Below are positions 35,701 through 42,200 of a DNA stretch of 64,000 bases, one piece after another. Below the pieces are notes generated by a model. It was not told the DNA's origin. It saw only the letters and a program-made list of their open reading frames with translations, and searched no databases. The stretch is taken from the NCBI RefSeq assembly GCF_000237925.1, contig NW_017386025.1, positions 62,001 through 126,000 of the forward strand, written 5' to 3'. This stretch comes from Schistosoma mansoni. Lineage: Eukaryota; Platyhelminthes; Trematoda; Strigeidida; Schistosomatidae. Numbering within the stretch: the first letter of the stretch is position 1; each line of letters starts with the position of its first letter. The position numbers were made by a program, and so were the translations under genes.

Positions 35701-37865
35701 AGTTACGAGGCTGATACCCCTTCTGACAAACCAGAGCAACTACTAATTTAAGTGCACAGAATGTTCTTACAATGTGGTGGACCGGGAGAGTCATCCAAAT
35801 TGCTGCAGAAATGAAAAGATACAACCTGAAGGTGTTTGTAATCACTCAAACACATTAGACACAGGTTGGACAACAACGACTAGCTTCAGGAGAGCTTCTG
35901 TCATACTCCGACCACGAAGAAAATGCTCTACGTACAAAAGGATTTGCACTGATGTTATCAAAAGAGGCACAAAAAGCATTTATAGGATTAGAATTTCATG
36001 GACCCAGGATCACCGAAGCCTCCTTCAAAACAAAGAGGGAGGGCATTACAATGATTATATTATGCAACTGATTAAAGTTAAATCATAATACGATTTTTAT
36101 TATTTACTCTATTATTATTACATCAACTGAAATATGGTTGTATTATTCCTAAAATTGCAAAGATACTCCACATTCTCTTCAGTAAGATTTCGGATGAAGA
36201 ACGGGTACCAACAGACTGGAAAGTAGGACTTCTGATCAAAATACCAAATAAAGGCGATGTCAGCAAGCGCGATAACTACAGGGGCATCACTCTTCTCTCA
36301 ATACCAGCAAAAGTCTTCAACAGGGTATAGTTAGACAGAATGAGGGACTCTGTAGACGCCCAACTTCGAGATCGACAGGCTGGATTCCGTAGGGATCGAC
36401 CGTGCACTGACCGAATCGCAACTCTATGGATCATTGTGGAACAATCAATTGAATATAAGTCATCACTCTACATCAACTTCATTGACTACGAGAAAGCATT
36501 TGATAGCGTGGACAGGACAACACTATGGAGGCTTCTTAGACACTACGGCGTACCTGAGAAGATAGTCAATATCATACGGAATTCCTATGATGGATTAAAC
36601 TGAAAAATCGTCCATGGAGGACAACTCACTGACAAGGCAAGGTTGCTTACTCTCACAATTTCTCTTTCTCCTGGTGGTCGACTGAATTATGAAGATGTCA
36701 AAATCTGGAGAGAAGCGCGGGATACAGTGGACATCTAAGATGCAGCTGGACGATTAAGACTTCGCGGATGATCTGGCTCTTCTATCACACACGCAAAAAC
36801 AAATGCAGGAGACGACCAGTGTAGTGGCAGCCTCAGCAGCAGTAGTTCTCAATATAAAAAAAGGAAAAAGCAAGACTCTTCGATACAATACACTTGACGG
36901 AGAAGCTTTGGAGGATGTGAAAATCCTTACATATTTGGGCAGCATCATTGATGAACACGTTGAATCTGATGCAGATGTGAAGACGCGGATCGGCAAAGCA
37001 AGAGCAGCATATTTATAACTGAAGAACGTCTGGAACTCAAAACAACTGTCTGCCAACCAACACCAAGATCAGAATTTTCAGCACAAATGTCAAGACAGTT
37101 CTACTGTATGGGGCGGAAACCTGGAGAACTACGAAAGCCATCATCCAGAAGATACAAGTGTTTATTAACAGTTGTCTACGCAAGATACTTCGGATCCGTT
37201 GGCCAGACACTATCAGCAACAACCTACTGTGGGAGAAGAAAACAGGAAGAAGCGCTGGAAGTGGATAGGACACACATTGAGGAAATCACCTAACTGCATC
37301 ACAAGACAAGCCCTCACATAGAATCCTGAAGGCCAAAGGAGAAGAGGAAGACCAAAGAACACATTACGCCGATAAATGGAGACAGATATGAGAAGAATGA
37401 ACAAAAGTTGGATAGAATTAGAAAGGAAGGTCCAAGACAGAGTGGGTTGGAGAATGCTGGTCGGCGGCCTATGCTCGATTGGGAGGAACAGGCATAAGTA
37501 AGTAATGCTTTATCGTCTTCAGTGTTATTTCTATGTTCAAAACTATTGATAGTTTATTTGATTACAATGGTTTTCTCTTGAATTTCAAATACTATGCTGA
37601 ATATTATTAGAAGAAACAGACAATTATCCAGTTTAAGTTATGGTAAAACTAATGTTGTCAATGGAGGTAAACGGAGGATAAAGGATCAAAGGGAGTGTTA
37701 TGTGCATGAATTATAGTGATTCATAAACATAGACATTATGAAAACGTTGATTATTGGAAGAAATATTGAAAATTATGTACTAACTTTGTATATCGAACCA
37801 TAGGAGCAGAAATACGAACAAAAGGTAAGTCATCTTTTTTATAGCATGAAAATATATCCATTAAC
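8422..37865 (-). CDS. DUS4L: tRNA-dihydrouridine synthase 4-like, six exons
   Basis: Exons in transcript order are 37865-37785, 34678-34557, 29604-29487, 25912-25633, 23403-23163 and 8696-8422. Coding length is 1,113 nt, giving 370 residues. The family uses FMN and NADPH to reduce uridine to dihydrouridine in tRNA (positions 20a/20b for Dus4). Seen in order: [14 protein letters not shown] (about 19-32), HTPMIL (about 46), [13 protein letters not shown] (68-80), [11 protein letters not shown] with the probable catalytic Cys103, SAKIRIP with Lys180, [10 protein letters not shown] (about 214-223), ILNGDV (about 258-263) and GVMVGRALL (280-288). All junctions keep phase. About 35 polar residues at 138-172 look like an insertion in the barrel. 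Most other family members are 310-320 long. The last intron is 14.5 kb and full of mobile elements. Least certain is the donor of exon 4 (GTTAGT). Confidence 0.93.
8741..8776. repeat. (TA)18 microsatellite
   Basis: A perfect TA run just inside the last DUS4 intron, about 45 bp upstream of the last exon on the coding strand. Confidence 0.98.
9590..9700 (+). mobile_element. Penelope-like terminal repeat piece with hammerhead
   Basis: The block from CTGAAGAAGTGGC to CTACTCATTGGGATATTAC recurs, more or less decayed, at 12039-12120, 32786-32850 (-) and 34405-34450. The last two flank a Penelope-like coding region, which ties this block to that family. No coding part is attached here. Confidence 0.7.
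9612..9654 (+). ncRNA. Hammerhead ribozyme motif, Penelope type
   Basis: The core CTGAAGA at 9616-9622 is followed by stem II GTGGC/GTCAC (five pairs including one G-U), then GAAA, a minimal stem III and GTC ending at 9650. TTCT before the core can pair with AGAA after the cut to give a short helix I. All conserved core positions (CTGANGA and GAAA) are kept. Penelope-like elements are known to carry such ribozymes with a tiny stem III, often working as dimers. Single-copy activity is uncertain. Confidence 0.75.
10043..10393 (+). CDS. Unrecognised open frame with cysteine/histidine cluster
   Basis: A 116-codon frame lies in the last DUS4 intron. Its first 50 residues hold [16 protein letters not shown] and CSRC, a spacing that resembles a loose zinc finger but fits no standard C2H2 pattern exactly. 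The rest has no recognisable feature. It sits between a Penelope piece and a Gypsy fossil, so a mobile-element origin is more likely than a host gene. It may equally be chance. Confidence 0.2.
   Translation: MGPAKFRCNHDHGCSDQFTSSTFAGFLTHVDTVHTCSRCLLFERPSSANMRNCMKLVLFGLLLDVQYGIKCSPVNLVISPHVLQAQGIPPTERRVCRRRNRCFNSSSMDDGHVFRR
10480..12610 (-). mobile_element. Gypsy-type LTR retrotransposon fossil (gag end to RNase H)
   Basis: On the minus strand the parts follow the usual pol order: a zinc-knuckle-like CWHCGAWH near 12570-12600, an aspartic-protease region at 12124-12345, reverse transcriptase at about 11290-11790 ([17 protein letters not shown], with a YLDD box further on) and RNase H at about 10524-10766 ([13 protein letters not shown]). 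It is clearly broken, with many breaks, and no LTRs could be delimited. A Penelope terminal piece sits inside it. It resembles Boudicca-like schistosome elements, but the lineage is inferred. Confidence 0.85.
11925..12123 (+). repeat. Penelope terminal piece inserted in the Gypsy fossil
   Basis: Between the protease and reverse transcriptase parts of the Gypsy fossil lies a block with CTGAACAAGTGGC, GTCACAAAACGTC and CTACCCATTAGGATATAAC. It is a decayed copy of the 9616-9690 block. Core bases of the hammerhead are altered, so it should be inactive. Confidence 0.65.
12611..14905. other. Intronic stretch, nothing recognised
   Basis: Between the Gypsy fossil and the CR1 LINE. I find no coding match on either strand. 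The minus-strand open frames near 14500-15130 lie opposite the start of the LINE ORF1 and have no family features of their own. Confidence 0.4.
15044..15774 (+). pseudogene. CR1 LINE ORF1-like protein, broken
   Basis: One frame is open from about 15044 to a TAG at 15532-15534 and then continues in the same frame to 15774. Another frame just upstream (about 14910-15050, [15 protein letters not shown]) reads like an earlier part of the same protein. Visible features are [31 protein letters not shown] and, after the stop, [16 protein letters not shown]. The PSS..A..AL..FRANR pattern and the basic composition suit a LINE ORF1 nucleic-acid-binding protein. Identification rests on position upstream of the LINE ORF2 and on general pattern. 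Confidence 0.5.
16130..16463 (+). repeat. LINE non-coding segment shared with 46383-46728
   Basis: These 334 bases, beginning CTCTACGAGAATAAGTTG, are about 95 percent the same by eye as 46383-46728, on the same strand. The two copies part company exactly where the SR2-like LINE begins here, so the other copy shows the sequence before that insertion. Confidence 0.85.
16461..19551 (-). mobile_element. SR2-like RTE LINE, nearly complete copy
   Basis: The minus strand holds a 5' UTR piece (19400-19551, CTCGCTAAAAAACGCTAACC), endonuclease, reverse transcriptase, and a 3' end ACAGGCGTAAGTAAGTAAGTAA at about 16462-16482. The tail is a short TAAG-type repeat. The reading frame is open end to end except for two TGA codons. 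Two more copies in the window (35480-37504 on +, 60240-61250 on -) share the UTR and coding parts but are far more decayed, so this is the youngest of the three. Confidence 0.9.
16511..19405 (-). pseudogene. SR2-like endonuclease/reverse transcriptase, two stops
   Basis: One frame runs from [11 protein letters not shown] near 19405 to GECW and a TGA at 16511-16513. The AP-endonuclease-like domain shows [16 protein letters not shown] and [10 protein letters not shown]. The reverse transcriptase shows [44 protein letters not shown] and the catalytic FADD in [11 protein letters not shown]. The C-terminal part has FTYLGSIVD and LLYGAETWR, usual for RTE. In-frame TGA codons lie at 18911-18913 and 18623-18625, standing for Arg and Gly in related copies. 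The downstream 661 codons are uninterrupted. The product would act on its own RNA for target-primed reverse transcription. Confidence 0.9.
19552..20441 (+). pseudogene. CR1 LINE endonuclease C-terminal half
   Basis: The frame shows [23 protein letters not shown] (usual form ..GDFN) and LDCVFTN. After a TAA at 19902-19904 it continues in the same frame with the catalytic-type SDHAII. The stretch after that ([19 protein letters not shown]) is the linker to the reverse transcriptase. Just past 20441 another frame carries [18 protein letters not shown], also from the linker. The first half of the domain is missing next to the SR2 insertion. Confidence 0.8.
20574..21341 (-). mobile_element. Merlin DNA transposon, internally deleted
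   Basis: Inverted ends match closely: CGAGACTATAATTTATGGACGA from 20574, and the reverse complement of 21320-21341 reads CGAGACCATAATTTATGGACGA. Between them the minus strand codes for both ends of an ISXO2-like (Merlin) transposase but lacks the middle. Merlin was first described with schistosome copies. Flanks GACTCGTA and GACTCTCA may be decayed 8-bp target duplications, though their fit to the element ends is loose. It interrupts the CR1 LINE. Confidence 0.88.
20690..21130 (-). pseudogene. Merlin (ISXO2-like) transposase, catalytic core lost
   Basis: The N-terminal part shows a zinc-ribbon remnant RCNICWRK and GTFFARSRL, ending in [11 protein letters not shown]. The C-terminal part reads [18 protein letters not shown], then [14 protein letters not shown] and ends KGVYPL. 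In whole proteins the DDE residues lie between these blocks. Here the blocks are almost joined (near 20905), so the core was deleted and the copy could move only with help from another transposase. Confidence 0.85.
21342..22525 (+). pseudogene. CR1 LINE reverse transcriptase, decayed
   Basis: Recognisable stretches are [52 protein letters not shown] and a thumb region near 22100-22200 ([10 protein letters not shown]). The YxDD-type segment near 21770 is degraded. Stops and shifts are frequent. The LINE tail seems to end near 22525, followed by a reversed end of repeat R1. Confidence 0.75.
22620..22690 (-). repeat. Repeat R1, 3' end fragment
   Basis: The run from TTATTTAAATACATAGG to GGGGCACCAGATATATATG matches the reversed R1 end at 50090-50150. 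The sequence after it (22690-22810) resembles, in reverse, 54040-54200, suggesting a further small repeat family shared by the two sites. Confidence 0.6.
23163..23403 (-). CDS. DUS4L: DUS4-like exon 5
   Basis: Acceptor TTTTTAACTAG, donor CATG/GTGAGT. The exon codes for residues 200-279 including [11 protein letters not shown] and [11 protein letters not shown], core barrel strands that bind FMN. It ends one base into a glycine codon. Confidence 0.93.
23461..23600 (+). mobile_element. Hammerhead SINE, decayed copy
   Basis: Contains a B-box-like GGTTCGAACC, then CTGAGGAGTCAC and GGACGGAACGG, then the shared tail CCAGGTTTTCCATGGTGGTC and CAATTGACTCATGATCTC. The GAAA of the ribozyme core is changed to GGAA and stem II is mismatched, so cleavage is unlikely. 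It lies about 60 bp upstream of DUS4 exon 5. Confidence 0.85.
25633..25912 (-). CDS. DUS4L: DUS4-like exon 4
   Basis: Acceptor TATATTCTAG. The first base completes a proline codon, then [18 protein letters not shown]. The exon includes the polar insertion and SAKIRIP with the conserved lysine. The donor is taken as GTTAGT after GATCCA because only this keeps phase with exon 5. The open frame continues 24 bases past it. Confidence 0.85.
26090..26145 (+). repeat. Possible SR2 5' UTR scrap
   Basis: CTTGCAGCTCTTCTAGGGTTACTGCCGGTC resembles the SR2-like 5' UTR at 35478-35520. Short and isolated. Confidence 0.35.
26640..26880 (-). mobile_element. Second RTE-like LINE family, 3' coding end
   Basis: Reads in reverse like 28540-28760: a decayed form of the C-terminus that elsewhere gives LTIELNH, a Gly-Pro/Trp-rich turn and a [10 protein letters not shown] or QWRRCIHCLS ending. 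Too broken to translate as one frame. Confidence 0.6.
27330..27620 (+). repeat. Repeat R2, copy 1
   Basis: Matches 44095-44370 on the same strand: CTTGTATATAAAC, TATGTCTGAAATATAC, GGACTCAAC, AATAAGGAC and TGGTTTAGCA are shared in order. The element type is unknown and there is no coding match. Confidence 0.7.
28530..29300 (-). mobile_element. Second RTE-like LINE family, C-terminal part
   Basis: The frame 28936-29295 shows [34 protein letters not shown] and [17 protein letters not shown], the region behind the reverse transcriptase palm in RTE-like LINEs. Farther along, 28523-28732 gives LTIELNH and [10 protein letters not shown], the end of the protein. The family differs from SR2. Other pieces lie at 26640-26880, 39750-40370 and 42790-44039. 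Confidence 0.8.
29487..29604 (-). CDS. DUS4L: DUS4-like exon 3
   Basis: Acceptor ATTTAAG, donor AACC/GTAAGT. It completes an asparagine codon, then [13 protein letters not shown] and [11 protein letters not shown]. The cysteine of GCP is the general acid of the Dus family. Confidence 0.95.
30005..30180 (-). mobile_element. Hammerhead SINE, reverse copy
   Basis: On the minus strand a full SINE: a B box in TGGATTCGAGTCTC, then CACTG TTGAGGA, stem II GTCCC/GGAC, GAAAC, stem III loop GAAT, GTC and the shared tail. Helix I (CACTG/CAGTG) is intact. The first core base is T instead of C, which should weaken cleavage. Confidence 0.85.
30180..30290 (+). mobile_element. Hammerhead SINE, 3' half, facing the previous copy
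   Basis: It starts inside the ribozyme region (CTGAGGA at 30194-30200) and keeps GGACGAAAC and the tail up to CATAATCTC. The 5' strand of helix I is missing because the preceding bases belong to the reverse copy, so the pair forms an inverted repeat with a hybrid middle. Confidence 0.85.
31000..31210. repeat. Inverted Penelope-type terminal pieces
   Basis: A + piece (31003-31060, AAAAGCTTGGACCAGATTAC) faces a - piece (31130-31205, reverse of AAAGCTTGGACCAGATTGCC and GGCGAAACGTTGG). A third, + piece lies at 32040-32165. Each carries or once carried GCTTGG...CCAGGC followed by GAAACG, which looks like a hammerhead stem II and core with an altered CTGANGA box. Confidence 0.6.
31200..31602 (+). 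mobile_element. Penelope-like element, GIY-YIG end
   Basis: An open frame ends in a TAG at 31600-31602 and shows [20 protein letters not shown], a GIY-YIG nuclease motif with the extra cysteines seen in Penelope-like elements, then [16 protein letters not shown]. The reverse transcriptase part is absent; it is a broken copy. The same domain is in the reverse copy at 33083-33697, from a slightly different sequence. Confidence 0.8.
31603..31675 (+). mobile_element. Hammerhead SINE tail joined to the Penelope end
   Basis: Directly after the Penelope stop codon comes CCATGGCTTCCAGG and the SINE tail through GATCTCAACTCTATAAAA. The fragment begins within a base or two of where the ribozyme of a whole SINE would cut (GTC/CAGTGCTTCC). 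Confidence 0.8.
32040..32165 (+). ncRNA. Hammerhead-like motif in Penelope-type terminal piece
   Basis: TTGGCAAA, GCTTGG, loop ACCAGATTG, CCAGGC, GAAAC, GTTGG. Stem II is six pairs with one G-U and GAAA is intact. The CTGANGA box is not met (TTGGCAA). It is probably a diverged ribozyme or one whose partner strand supplies part of the core. Confidence 0.4.
32380..32710 (+). repeat. Repeat R4, copy 1
   Basis: Shares ordered blocks with 55650-55860 on the same strand: GTTGACAAGG or ATTGACAAGG, GCGAATAAT, TTGGTCTGTCCGAAA, AGAATA and CACTACAA. No coding content seen. Confidence 0.55.
32786..34450 (-). mobile_element. Penelope-like element with RT and GIY-YIG parts
   Basis: On the minus strand a reverse transcriptase region (about 33752-34399: [42 protein letters not shown]) is followed by a GIY-YIG region (33083-33697: [26 protein letters not shown]). 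The end sequences AATTTTTCTACTCATTGGGATATT occur at 32790-32815 in reverse and at 34414-34437 forward, so the termini are inverted to each other, as some Penelope copies show. The element is broken in few places and lacks its N-terminal part. It sits in DUS4 intron 2. Confidence 0.88.
34557..34678 (-). CDS. DUS4L: DUS4-like exon 2
   Basis: Acceptor ACATTTATAG, donor [30 protein letters not shown] and [13 protein letters not shown] match the first barrel strands of Dus4 proteins. Phase fits both sides. Confidence 0.95.
34785..34965 (+). mobile_element. Sm-alpha type SINE with hammerhead
   Basis: A tRNA-like 5' part has a decayed A box (GTAGCTAAATG) and a B box GGGTTCGAGTCCC. Then come ATCCAG CTGACGA, CAAATAGGAC GAAACGCTCGTC and CTGGATTCCAC. 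Helix I (ATCCAG/CTGGAT) is perfect and the core is complete. Stem II is weakened: GCC faces GGA with one mismatch. This is a different SINE type from the CCAGGTTTTCC family. Confidence 0.85.
35478..37504 (+). mobile_element. SR2-like RTE LINE, decayed copy
   Basis: The 5' UTR starts near 35478 (GGAGCCCCTCTAGGGCTACT) and includes GTAGAAAACTAACTCGCTAA. An endonuclease remnant spans 35700-36060. About 90 bp of unrelated AT-rich sequence follows, then reverse transcriptase from 36150 ([17 protein letters not shown] at 36477-36527), and the tail ACAGGCATAAGTAAGTAA at 37487-37504. The middle (endonuclease end and linker) is deleted. Many stops and shifts make it much older than the 16461-19551 copy. 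Confidence 0.88.
37785..37861 (-). CDS. DUS4L: DUS4-like exon 1 with start codon
   Basis: ATG at 37859-37861 opens [20 protein letters not shown] and MVRYT, the first barrel strand. Donor ACAAA/GTTAGT. An in-frame ATG farther upstream is not available because an acceptor ends at 37866. Confidence 0.92.
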
Positions 37866-37884
37866 CTAGAGAAATAAACAAAAA
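37866..37884 (-). promoter_or_regulatory. Acceptor 4 nt before the DUS4 start
   Basis: TTTATTTCTCTAG on the minus strand ends at 37866, then GTTA and ATG. It is a candidate spliced-leader acceptor or the end of a 5'-UTR intron. Confidence 0.55.
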
Positions 37885-38461
37885 AATAGGTGTATTGTAT
37901 GCAATCATTGACTGAAAAATGAGAAATCGTTCGAAATCATTCCAAAGTTCTACATTAATGTAAAGTTGATTTAGCCTGTATACAAGTAGTTAAGAATTAC
38001 TTTTACAGGTTATTATCTAAAAACTGCGCACAACTACAAATATCCATCACATCATAATTATTTCATGGTACTTGGCAACTGTTTTGATATGAATCAGTAT
38101 TACTTAAATGTAATGGTTTTTAAGGGAGACTACAACAAAGGTGACTGATAATAACGTAACTTAAACACTAAGTATGGGGACCTATCTATACGGCTTTAAG
38201 TTGAAAATAATTTTATGGTATAATAATCATTAGGAGCAGCACAATTTCATCTTTCAAAATGCTAGATAAAAATTCATCCCCAACAATTCAGCGCTCCCTA
38301 GTTTTTAATGCTTCTCCATACGATATCAATTCATAATGATATTGGGAGCAGAAGAAGGACTATTACGCCCAGTAAGAATATTTTCGAAAACGTGAACTGC
38401 AAGCAATAAAATATTGTCAATGAATTCTTATATTTTTGCTACTCATTCGTTTTACATCTGC

Positions 38462-38590
38462 TAAAACCATAATCGTGGGTGCGCACTGCTGAGGAGTCCC
38501 ATAATAGGACGAAACGGCCGTCCAGTGCTTCCAGGTTTTCCATGGTGGTCTAGCTTCAATTGACTCATGATCTCAACTCTATAAAACTTA
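38462..38590 (+). mobile_element. Hammerhead SINE between EXOC7 and DUS4
   Basis: A 5'-truncated SINE starting near the ribozyme and ending with CATGATCTCAACTCTATAAAA. It sits in the 1-kb gap between the EXOC7 poly(A) signal and the DUS4 start, opposite to both genes. Confidence 0.88.
38483..38528 (+). ncRNA. Hammerhead ribozyme, apparently complete
   Basis: Helix I GCACTG (38483-38488) pairs with CAGTGC (38523-38528). The core CTGAGGA is at 38489-38495. Stem II GTCC/GGAC surrounds the loop CATAATA. GAAA is at 38511-38514. Stem III AC/GT has loop GGCC, and the cut falls after GTC at 38522. Position 7 of the core is G, which the consensus CTGANGA allows. Every element needed for type I self-cleavage is present. 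Confidence 0.85.
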
Positions 38591-38875
38591 TCATTATTGA
38601 ACATAAGATGAAAGTTATTCAAAAGTATTGTGTTGTTCAAGTACTTTTTCCAGGATATAAACGTAATCAGAAAAAAAATTCAAACACAATCAATACTTCA
38701 TAATATTTGATACCATCATAAAATGGAAAAAAGTACATTAGGCTTAAAAATATAAGTCTCTTATCCACATGCATACAAGTTGTAAAGATATATAACGCAA
38801 AAAAAGGCACAATAACGTTATGTATTTGATTAAGCGTTTAATGGTTGTACGGTATCAATGTAAGTTTTGAAACCA

Positions 38876-38881
38876 TTTATT
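38876..38881 (-). terminator. Poly(A) signal of EXOC7
   Basis: AATAAA on the minus strand, about 150 nt after the stop codon at 39033-39035. Confidence 0.5.
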
Positions 38882-39032
38882 ACAAAATAAATAAAAACAG
38901 AGAATTCAGTTTTATATTTTGTGGAGAAAACATTGCAAAGGAATCAAAGGGTTTTTCCTTTCGAACGAAAAAAAACCAACCACAATAATGGTATGAAGAT
39001 TATTGTCTTATTTGTTTAAAAGGAAATGTTTT

Positions 39033-39287
39033 CTATTGACGTGTACTGTTAGTTGATGTTCCATTAAACAAATGTCGTATTCGAATTTCAAATTCTTCAA
39101 CGGATAATTTAATATATTTATCACGATTTGTTGTGAATGCGATAGACATTGATTTTTCCCAGAAACCACGATATAAAACAACTAGATCCCGTACTAATTG
39201 ATGCTCTAAACTATTTTTCAATTCTCGATCAGGTATTGATATAAGATGATGTTGTTTAGTTAAAGTATTCAATCCATTATTAAAATC
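39033..39287 (-). CDS. EXOC7: EXOC7 last exon
   Basis: Acceptor ATATTCTAAG. Codes DFNNGLNTLTKQHHLISIPD through YIKLSVEEF to the TAG stop. This C-terminal helix bundle carries the membrane-binding face in Exo70. Confidence 0.93.
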   Translation of the reverse strand, partial: DFNNGLNTLTKQHHLISIPDRELKNSLEHQLVRDLVVLYRGFWEKSMSIAFTTNRDKYIKLSVEEFEIRIRHLFNGTSTNSTRQ

Positions 39288-42200
39288 CTTAGAATATAAA
39301 GCAAGGAGAAAAAGAAAAGTGAGTTAATATTTGTAAATCTTAATTACAAATCAACTGTAAATAATCTAGTAGAGAGACTTATGTGAAACACAAAAATTAC
39401 AGTAGTATATACGTTAATCAATTAACCGCCATTAAGACACTCGTCCTGAGGCAAAATATTCAGTGTAAATACATTTTTACTTTATATATATAAAGTTGAG
39501 AATGTACGGCGGCTTTCGGTATTCCATCAACATCAACTCCTCAAAATGCAGTGACTTATTACCATTTATGAGCCAAATGAAGATCACCATTGAAGTGGAG
39601 GAGTTTTATCTTACAACACTGACATATATATGTTTGTCATCTTCCATTACATCTCGAGAGCAAGTGTATGGGCTAATTAAACAAAATAGATAGTCAGTTT
39701 ATGATACATAGATGAAGTGGACTTTACTTATCATGGAAGTCTCACTAACACAGGTTAGTTGGTGTCTGACGAAATATTGGGACTCATTCGGAGAGCTCAG
39801 TTGGTCTTTACCAACTTATGTCACTTATGGAGTAGATGAGATATTCGTCTGTCAGCTATATGACGAGTTTACTACGCAACAGTTCGCTCCGTTCTATTTA
39901 ATGGCTGTGAAACGTGGCCTTTAAAAATAAAGAGTATCAAAGGTCATTAGTATTCGTTCATACGTGTCTTTGAAGCACTGCTAGTATATTTTGGGACCAT
40001 ACTAGGCAAGAACGACAAACTGGTTGATGAGGTAGTGAAACTTTATCGACTAAGATTATTAAGACATGTGTTACTTATGCCCGTCCACTGACTACCTAAA
40101 CGAACAACGATGACTGGTGCACGAGTAGGTAGGAAGAAAGCTAGAGGAGGCCAAACCAAGACGTAGCATCAGTTCATGAAGATACTGACCATTGAACTAA
40201 ATCATGTAGGTAGGTATAGACTACGACGTGATCATAGTAAACAATTGTTAAGGACTTTGAATGAAACTCTACAGAATAGTTCGCAATGGCGCAGGTGCAT
40301 TCACTGCTTGTCTTATCTCACATTCTTAGCTTCTGAATTCCTCTCTTTTTATTTTACTAATTGACACTTTCTAAAGTAGTATCTTTGATGTCTAATCTTT
40401 TTTTATTAACACTAATACTGTTACATGTACTTCTCTGAAATTCGCCCTAACAATTTCATCTCTCTGTGTTAATGGCGTAGGGCAACTTCAACTGATGCAC
40501 ATGTGTGCCAGTTCCTACATTACGTTTGAATGACTAATTGAAGTCAAGTTTGGTAAGATTGTTATTTATTGGAATATCGTAATTCTGGAATTATCCTGTT
40601 TACCAGTCAAGGTCATGTATTATTATTGAGATATGCCCCATCTTCGTCGTCATTATGGATGCTGTTTTATCTAGAGCTTTGTTTCGTTTAATTTGTGACT
40701 TTATTGTAATCATTGGTGTTTCAATTGATCTAAATATACGTATTTACACTAAATTTATACTATTCATGTTATTTGGTGTCAAATGGGTTAAATGCTTCTT
40801 GGTTTTTAATAGTAGAATGTTGAGGACTTAACTGTATCATAGATTTCCAAGTTTTCATTATCAATAAAGAGCTAATCCATTGTTCCAAAACCATAAATTA
40901 CATGAAACACCAATCATTATGAATTATAAACACGACAAAAATGGTGCAGATACGGTAATTCGTACATAACCTTGATTGGTAGGTAGGACAATTCCAGTCG
41001 TACATGAGGAATCAATTTATTGAAAAACAGAAACAACAACAAAAAACACTAACACAAAATGTATCTAATATTTTTAAGTCAATCAGTAAAACTTACATTC
41101 CAAAGAGATTTTAGAAAAGATCTCTCCTTTTGATCTATCTATTAAAGTAAGAAGGATAAAATAGAAAACAAACAAGTTACAGTTAAAAAAAACAATTACA
41201 ATCAATATAAAATAAATTACTCAATAAGATGATAGACCCATTCATCAAGTAAGTGGTCTATTGTTAAAAGAATAAATGAGATACACAAACAAACATGCAT
41301 TATGAATGATTTATACAAATAGAATGATGGTATTAATAAATGAACTCACAGAAGGACGATTAATCATACCAGTAATACGATTTAAAATATTACCATCTGG
41401 TAATGAAAGCATGCGTGCACACCTATAAAGAATTAGATTAATTTCATTCGTAAAGAAGAAAACGAAACAAATTCCAAAGACAAACAAAAATTAAAAGAAT
41501 TTTGAGAACAGTTATAACGTAGTTACAATTTTCTAGATTATTCAATATAACATGGAAGAAATAAAAAGGATCCCTAAGTAAAATAATTCTCATAGAAAGG
41601 ATCACTAAGGTTATAGTATAGTACTATGTTATTAACATGCCAATATAAAACACCAATTATGCATATCGCCATTAATGACTATTAGATGGAATGGAAAAAA
41701 AGTTAGGATAAAAGTTATGATTACTATTAACTAGAAAATTGATAAATGACAACAATCGCACAATTATTAAACATTCGATAATTCTTCATTATCAAATCAT
41801 GATACAACAAAGCTATTGCATGCATAAACATAATTAATGGAAATAATAGAGATTTTATAAACCAGTAAGAAGTCAACTCTAAATCGATAAAAGAGACAGT
41901 AAGATATTTGGGAAAAAAACAACAAAAGACACCTTGGTTAGATGTTCATTCATAATCTCTTGAGATTGCTCATTGTTAGTGATGGAAAGTTTATGATGAC
42001 TAGTGTTTAGATTTGGTGACAATACTGAAGCTAATAATACAGATCCAAATTGAGAGGCTTTACGTCGACGAATACTACTTGATCCACAGCTTTCAGGAAA
42101 TGGTCGTAAATGTAGTATATCAGCACAACTAATACACAATTTTTGTTTATAGAAAAAGAAAGGATTAGTTAACTAGTTCATGATTGAAGTGAAAAAATAA

